DNA of 64,000 nucleotides from Chlorella sorokiniana. Taxonomy: Eukaryota > Chlorophyta > Trebouxiophyceae > Chlorellales > Chlorellaceae. The notes under the pieces were generated by a model. That model made no database searches. It was not told the DNA's origin and was given only the letters and a program-made list of their open reading frames with translations. The position numbers and the translations under genes are program-made. Numbering within the stretch: position 1 is the stretch's first letter; each line of letters begins with the position of its first letter. The stretch spans positions 2,523,001 through 2,587,000 of the forward strand of contig CP084619.1 of NCBI GenBank assembly GCA_025917655.1, given 5' to 3'. This document shows positions 58,347-64,000 of this stretch, in pieces.

Positions 58347-61017
58347 TTAAAAACGCCTGCGCAGCGTAATCGCAATTGTGGCATTGGTATCTGCCGCGCT
58401 CCCGCCTGCTTCGTCGCCGGCTGCACGCCGCAGCAGGCGTCGGTCGGCGAGCAGCTGGCAGAGCTGGCAGCGCGTGGTGGGCAGCGAGTAGAGGCCTAGC
58501 ACGGCACGGTAACCGGGGTTGAGCTGCTCAAACGGCAGCGTGCGCCAGGCCATGTAACGCCGCCAGGCGCCCTCATCCCCTAGCACCCGCTTGACCTCCT
58601 CCGCCAGCTCCTCCAGCGTGGGGAAGGCCTCCACCATGATTGCGCTGTCGTTGGCTGGAAAGAAGTCGGCAGCGGCGTTGGGAGCACCCAGGTAAAGCGG
58701 CACGCAGCCTGCCTCAAAGGCGTGCCACGGCTTCTCCGTCACATAGTCCAGCGAGTTGCTGTTCTCCATCGCCACACACACCTGCACATCACAGCGTAGC
58801 ACAGCATAGCACAGCGTGAACAGCAGGAGGGCAGCTGACGCGGCAGGCGGGAATGTGGGGCAAGCTAGCGTGCATGTCCATCCGACCACCAACCATGCAA
58901 GCCGGCCCCAGCCGGCCGTCGCCCCCTCACCGTCGCAAGCGCCCACCCCAACACCTACCCACCCTTGCCTACCCACCCTGTAGTTTTTCAAGTTGGCCAG
59001 CTTGCCGCCGGGCTCCTCCTGCATGTTGTGCATGCATCGGCCCATAGAGTCCACTGGCACCCCAAGCGTCCCGTTGAGCGCGTGCATCACCTCCTCCCGC
59101 TTGTTCAGCGGCCCGCAATTGGAGTTGATGTAGGCAACGGCAGCGCGGCGCTCAGCCCACCCAGGCAGCGCGCTCTCGTTGGAGCGCCTGCAAGCCAAAC
59201 GGGAAGGGGGGCTTTGAAAGGGTGATGGGAAAGGGCGGGCCTGGTTTTGCCCTACTTCGGCGAGCACAGCTGCAGGCAGCGGCAGCTGCCGAGCAGGAAG
59301 TCAGCTTGGGGGTGTGCACCGGCGGCGGCAGCAGAGCAGGGAGGCAGGCCCTCCTGGCTGCAACGTCACAGCCCCACCCTCCAGCAGGCCAGCCCCCCTC
59401 AACCGCGCCTTCATGCAACGCCGTAGAAGCAAGCCCCGCCTGCTGCGCAGCCACCCGGGAGCGAGTCCCCAGTGCGGGGCCCTCGCCTGATGTCGAAGGG
59501 GGGTAGATGACGGGCACATCGGAGCCGGGGTGGTAGGTCATGGTGAGGTCAAAGGAGGCCATGAAGTCAGGGTTGTCCACTTGGGGGTAGTACCCCGCGC
59601 CCTCCATGGAAAAAACCACATACGTCTGGCCGGGGTGGACCCGCGGCGGCAGCTCCTTCGGGGACCCTGACATGTGCGGCGCGTGGAACCACAGCGCATC
59701 CGCAGTGGCGGCATCCAGCGCGGTGCCAAAGTGGCAGGGCAGGCGGTGGCCACGGTACGGGCACTCGATGTCGTCGCCGTCGTACTCCTTCTCCAAGTAG
59801 TGCGCCGTGGCGGTTTTGACGTACACTTCGCCAGGTGGTACCGCCGCCAGCTCGGGCGTCAGCCCTGGCGCGGCTGCCCAGTGTGGCACCTCCCCAGCAA
59901 AGCCGGTCAGCACGAACGGCGCTGCCTCGGCGCCAGGCGCATACCAGCCGGCTTCAAAGCCTACGACATCGCTAACGCTGGCGTTGCCGGGCGGGGTGCT
60001 TGCCAGCGCGCTTCCCGCCTGCTGTTCACGCCCTCCCGCCCGCTCGCCGCTATCTTGCGGTACAGCTGAGCTGGCGTCAACACCAGGGACTTGTTGTTGT
60101 GACTGCTGCTGCTGCGTGTCCTCCGCCTGCTGCTGCTGCTGCTCTGTGCCCTCCGCCTGCTGCTGCTGCTGCTGCTGCTCTGTGCCCTCCACCTCCTGCT
60201 GCTGCTGCTGCGTGTCCTTCGCCTGCTGCTGCTGCTGCTCTGTGCCCTCCGCCTGCTGCTGCTGCTGCTGCTGCTCTGTGCCCTCCACCTCCTGCTGCTG
60301 CTGCTGCGTGCCCTCTACCTCCTGCTGCTGCTGCTGCTCTGTGCCCTCCGCCTGCTGCTGCTGCTGCTGCTGCTCTGTGCCCTCCGCCTCCTGCTGCTGC
60401 TGCTGCTTGCCCTCCGCCTGCTGCTGGGCCTCCTTGACCGAGTCACTGCCCGCTGTGGCGTCCGCCTCTTTGGAGCTGCATCATCAGGTTGGTCCTGAGG
60501 CTTCGCGTCCCCATCACCGTCTGAGGAGGTCCCAGCCGAATCTGCAGCAGCTTCTCGAATTGTTTTCGCCTCGGCTGCGCCAGAGGTTTCGCCCTTGAAA
60601 CCCTGCAAAGTGTGACAGCAGCACGGGCATGCCATGGGTGAGCTGCTGGCAGCGCCCTGCAGCTTCCCCCGCAGAAGCTGCTGCAGTCAACCCCGCCAGG
60701 AGCCCACCTGTTGGGCCTGTCGCATCAGGATGTCCTGCCGCTGGCTGTCGTTGTGCCCCACCAGCAGCAGGTGCTTGCGGGACTCCAGTGCAAACACTGC
60801 CAGCATCAGCAGCAGGAACGCCTGCGGCGAAGAGCAGGCGCGTCCACTGTGGCATGCTGTCCCCCTGGCCACTGGGTTGCAAATGCAAGGCTGCATCACA
60901 TGCGATCCGCGGCGAGCCTGAGCGGCAGCCTGCTGCGGCACGCACCGTGAGGAACTTCCTGGAAGCACACAGGGAGGACAACAAAGGAACGTGCGCATGG
61001 CGGCGTACCCGGGCCAT
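58347..61017 (-). CDS. GT10 alpha-fucosyltransferase, type II Golgi protein
   Basis: Family GT10 glycosyltransferase, which moves fucose from GDP-fucose, usually alpha-1,3 or 1,4 onto N-glycans. ATG at 61017. Exons: 61017-60946, 60821-60708, 60602-59489, 59187-~58977, 58781-58347 (TAA). A short cytosolic head (MARVRRHAHVPLL) precedes the single span in AFLLLMLAVFALESRKH, the type II anchor. The stem (residues ~70-230) is almost entirely Gln-rich repeats. The catalytic part starts with EVPHWAAAPG; it has TADALWFHAPHMSG, DFMASFDLTMTYHPGSDVP, AVAYINSNCGPLNKRE and the family block VCVAMENSNSLDYVTEKPWH followed by AFEAGCVPLYLGAPN. The Cys-rich end (TTRCQLCQLLADRR) is typical. One base seems missing near 60460, where the stem frame changes, and the phase is off by one at the 59489/59187 junction. 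That intron has a GC donor (CAG|GCGAGG). Confidence 0.92.
60104..60426. repeat. Gln-coding minisatellite in the GT10 stem
   Basis: Blocks of 4 to 7 CTG (CAG on the coding strand) alternate with short spacers coding EGTE, AEGTE, AKDT, AEDT or EVEGT. A higher-order unit of roughly 100 bases (EGTE-Q7-AEGTE-Q5-AxDT-Q5-EV) is repeated with small changes. All copies keep the same frame. Confidence 0.85.
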
Positions 61018-61831
61018 CCTGCATACTAAGTTGATGGGAAAAGATGTGAAACACACTGCCAGGGCACAGGCTTGAAGCCAGGCTCATATGCACTCAGCAC
61101 AAGGCGGCCAAGCTTGCAAGTGGTGGGCAAAGGGCGGCATGCATGGACCCAAGGCGCTGCACACAGGCACCTGCCTGAGTCTCTTCCACAGTGAGTTTCA
61201 CCTGGTCTAAAGGCTGCCAACAATCAGCATGCGCCCAAAACCACTGCCTTTTAGGCAGATTTTGAACCCTGTGGCACTGATGGACAGAAGGGCAGCTGGA
61301 CAGCCTCGGGGGACACTCTGGGCCCAACCAGGCACACCGCTACAGCAGGGAAACTGTCCCCTTGGGGCGTGCTTTGAGAATCTACCGCTTTCTGTTTCCG
61401 CAGCGCCGGTCCTCGCACTTACTTGTGGAGGGGCCCGGAACGCACGGTGACCAACCCGGGGAGTGCTTATTAAAGACACGGAATAACACATCGATGGCAG
61501 GGCTCGGCTTGCACATGGAACCCAATGTGCTGCGAGATCGGCTGCTATGCCACGTGTGGGCTGCTATGACATGCCTGATGTTCAATTGAGTTAAGGGGGA
61601 AAGGAGCAAGCACTGCAAATTGCAGCAGACGAAAGTAGCGAGAGCAGGGGAGGGGGAACTGCCGCAGGAAGAGTGCCGAATTCAAGGACGCCGCTCAACA
61701 TAGCAAGTGGCAGCAACCACAGTGGGAAGGTGGGGGACAGCAGCATCAAAGAAGCAAAGATACACGGAATGGCAATTCGTTGGGCAAGAAGAGCGCCAAA
61801 TGGCCTTGACCCGCCAGCACATGCGCCACAG
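61018..61831 (-). other. Spacer between GT10 and the amino-acid permease
   Basis: 814 bases without conserved coding signal. It should hold the permease 3' UTR and the GT10 promoter. No TGTAA on minus. The right half is less GC-rich. Confidence 0.4.
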
Positions 61832-64000
61832 TCAATTGAACAAGCTGAACTCGCTGGCGAGCACGGCAATGTTGCGGGCGCTGCCAACTAGGGAGAGCAG
61901 AGCAATGACGGTGCAGGAGGCAGCGATGGTCAGGTTCAGCGCCAACTCAGCCCCAACCGGGCTGCGCGATCGAATCCACATCACCGGCGGCAGGATAAAG
62001 GTGATGGGCCTGCGGGGACAGCGAGCGGAATGGCATGGGTTGAGGACACTCGGACGTCACGTGACGAACGCAGCGGCAGAGACCAGCACAGCACAGCAGC
62101 AGCAGGCAATTGCAGGATCGTAGCAGGCAGCTGGCTGTGCAGGACGGCCTCAACGCGGTGCCTGCCCCTCACATGAGGCCCACGCTGGAAATTAGGCCCC
62201 TGTGGGAGAGCCGGAGCAGGCCGCGGGTGGCAGGTTTCAGAGTCAGAAGCGCGTTTGGCAGGGCTTGCAAGTTAGCCAGAGCCCCCAGGCAGCAAGGGCG
62301 AGGGTTGCCAGGAGGCCCGGCAGGGAGCGGCGGCACAGCACAGCACAGCACAGCATGGCTTACATGAGCTCCCCAAAGAAGGGCAGCATGCAGGCCACGA
62401 GTGTGACCGCCGCCACGTAGGCGCTGCGGACCAGCAGCCGCAGCACCAGCGGCCGCGGTGGTGAGCGCATCGCACGCCGCAGCGCGGTTTCGATCGAGTC
62501 GAAGATGGGCATGGCAAACACCTGGGGGTCATGTGGAAGCGGTTGCTTGGCCGGGAGGGAAGGGACGATGCGCGATGAGCAGCGCTTCCTTGTTCCGCTC
62601 CCCCGCCCCCCCCGCCCCCGACACACAGAGAAGCAAAGGAGAACATAGAGCCAATGGTTACCTGCCAGGCAGCCGCCACGTGAGCACCACCATCATGTTC
62701 GCCGCCGCCACCAGCCCCGAAGGCTCCTGCAAGTTCAGCAGCACGTCTGGGAGAGAGGAAAGTGGGGGCAGCAGGGTTGGACATGACTGGAAGGGGAATC
62801 AGCAGGCAGAGACGCCCTGCCCTCAAGAGCCTGCCGCTCGCAGCCTCCTATCTTCTGCGCATGCCCGCCACCCTTCCCTCTTCCCCCTCTCTGTGCTGCC
62901 CAATTCATCCCCACCAACCAGCACAAACCGCCTCTGCTTCGCACCCGAGCTGACGTCCGCACCAAAGGCGGCGTAGCCTGCCACCGCCACGCCGTAGTAG
63001 GCGGCAATGACCACCACGTACGACAGGCCCAGCCCCCGCATCATGGTGGTGACGGTGGGAGGGGGCCGCGCCAGCGTGGCCTGGATCTCCGGCAGCACTG
63101 CCTGGCCTGCAGGAGGGGCACACAAGGGGGGACACAAGAATGCACTGCGTGTAATTGTCGTGTCGAAACGAATCTTCTGGGGCAGCAGTGGCGGTCGTGT
63201 CATGAGAGCCACGAGTTCGCCACGCAGGAAGGAGCGCATGCGCCGGGCCGCAGCAGGCCAGCACAGCACCCGCAGCAGCGGCCCATGTGCCGGTGCTGCA
63301 CCCGCCGCGCACCCCCAAAGGTGAAGGCCACCCCGCCCAGGGCATTGAACACGGAGAAGACGCGGTCGGCGGTGGACAGGCCGTCGTGGGTGGTGTTGGC
63401 GGCGGGGCCGTGCCGCGCGGCATGCACAGCGCTCATCACAGTGGCTATGGTGCAATAGCCGCAGCTCATGAGAGCGCCCAGCAGCGAGATCCACCTGCGC
63501 CAGAGCATATGTGTGCATGTGGTAAGGTTAGGAGGGGTGGGTGGAGATGCATGTGTGTGTGGTGGTGGTGGCGGTGTGGGGAGGCATGAGGCTCAGGAGG
63601 CTTGGGAGGCATGGTGAGGGGCGGGGTGAGGCATTGACCGGTTGCCTCGAGGGAAGCCGCAAGAGAATGAAGGGCAAGCACGCCATCAGCCAGCTGGAGC
63701 ATTGGCTGCAAGGCTGCGCACCAGAGAGAGTGGAAGTCTGGCACCTGGCTCAACAGCAGCTGTACAGCGCCAAAGAGCACAATCCAGCCGGAGATGCCCT
63801 GCGCGAAGGGGAGTTGCGGGGACAGCGCGCCGCCGCGTCGCGCAGGCGCATGCAATGCATCGGGGAGCTCCGGGGTGGGTGTTTGAGGCAGTGGCCCAGG
63901 GGCCCCCTTTCTGCCAGCTCCAGCGCCGGCCCCAACTCTCGCCCCTGCTCACCTCCTGGCAGTCCTTGCCGTTGCAGTCCTCGCTGGCCATGCCCTTCAG
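61832..64000 (-). CDS. Amino-acid permease of the AAAP family, 5' end outside the window
   Basis: Proton-coupled amino-acid transporter like plant AAPs, at the plasma membrane or an internal membrane. Only the C-terminal two thirds are here. Exons: beyond 64000 to 63953, 63798-63722, 63494-63313, 63106-62945, 62746-62662, 62521-62364, 62009-61832 (TGA). Marks in order: DCNGKDCQE; WIVLFGAVQLLLSQVPDFHS then WWISLLGALMSCGYCTIAT, matching the AAP segment with FHxLWW; ADRVFSVFNALGGVAFTFGG; GQAVLPEIQATL; SYVVVIAAYYGVAVAGYAAF; VLLNLQEPSGLVAAANMMVV; VFAMPIFDSIE; LPFFGELMPITFILPPVMW; and a last span (LTIAASCTVIALLSLVGS). All junction phases fit except one missing base near 62682, where HVAAAWQ is read one frame over. 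At least seven membrane segments are visible. Confidence 0.93.

Noticed and set aside
4931-62682. Calling the frame-shifted genes pseudogenes
   Set aside because: Splice sites, phases and catalytic motifs are preserved outside single points that sit mostly in G/C runs; sequencing error is simpler.
1-64000. Transposons, retroelements, virus-like genes, rRNA and tRNA
   Set aside because: I looked for reverse transcriptase, integrase, capsid and transposase motifs, terminal repeats, and cloverleaf-type tRNA boxes, and found none I could support by eye.

Overview
This window is nuclear DNA of a green alga, most likely a trebouxiophyte (Chlorella-type). It is very GC-rich. Its protein-coding genes are cut by many short introns (roughly 90 to 300 bases) with GT-AG and a noticeable share of GC-AG ends. 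Several genes end near TGTAA, the polyadenylation signal of green algae. The gene set is plant-like: chloroplast SRP54, a plastid L31 protein, an SDP1-type oil-body lipase, a vacuolar sorting receptor, UBP1, a DUF2358/SOUL protein and a CRM-domain protein. I see no bacterial operons, rRNA, tRNA, CRISPR, insertion sequence or virus-like element.

Layout: 200-1397 (+) C-terminal exons of chloroplast SRP54; ~2080-5114 (+) RlmN radical-SAM methyltransferase; 6320-11035 (-) SDP1-like patatin lipase; 11369-14008 (-) G-patch/C2H2 protein; 14446-15346 (+) plastid ribosomal protein L31; 15770-21414 (-) kinesin-5; 21724-23693 (+) CDC50 flippase subunit; 24634-26897 (-) fasciclin protein A; 27297-29193 (-) DUF2358+SOUL protein; 29585-30585 (+) CRM-domain protein; 31933-35180 (-) UBP1/TIA-1-type RNA-binding protein; 36348-39636 (-) nucleotide-sugar transporter; 40656-42734 (-) fasciclin protein B; 43121-48800 (+) vacuolar sorting receptor; ~48935-58151 (-) FANCI; 58347-61017 (-) GT10 fucosyltransferase; 61832-64000 (-) amino-acid permease, cut by the window end.

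The genes are unrelated housekeeping genes packed closely. Divergent pairs share intergenic stretches of about 310 to 440 bases, and convergent pairs have nearly touching 3' ends. Several genes serve the secretory system (VSR, CDC50, nucleotide-sugar transporter, GT10, two fasciclin proteins), but nothing shows that they form a cluster.

The most important warning for a reader: in at least a dozen conserved exons the family homology jumps from one frame to another at a single point, usually inside a short run of G or C. The simplest reading is base-calling error in homopolymers, not a window full of pseudogenes. Exon boundaries below come from splice signals plus homology, and CDS spans run from first to last coding base including introns. 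Coordinates of gene ends with weak homology (RlmN 5' end, FANCI 3' end, transporter C-terminus) are provisional.
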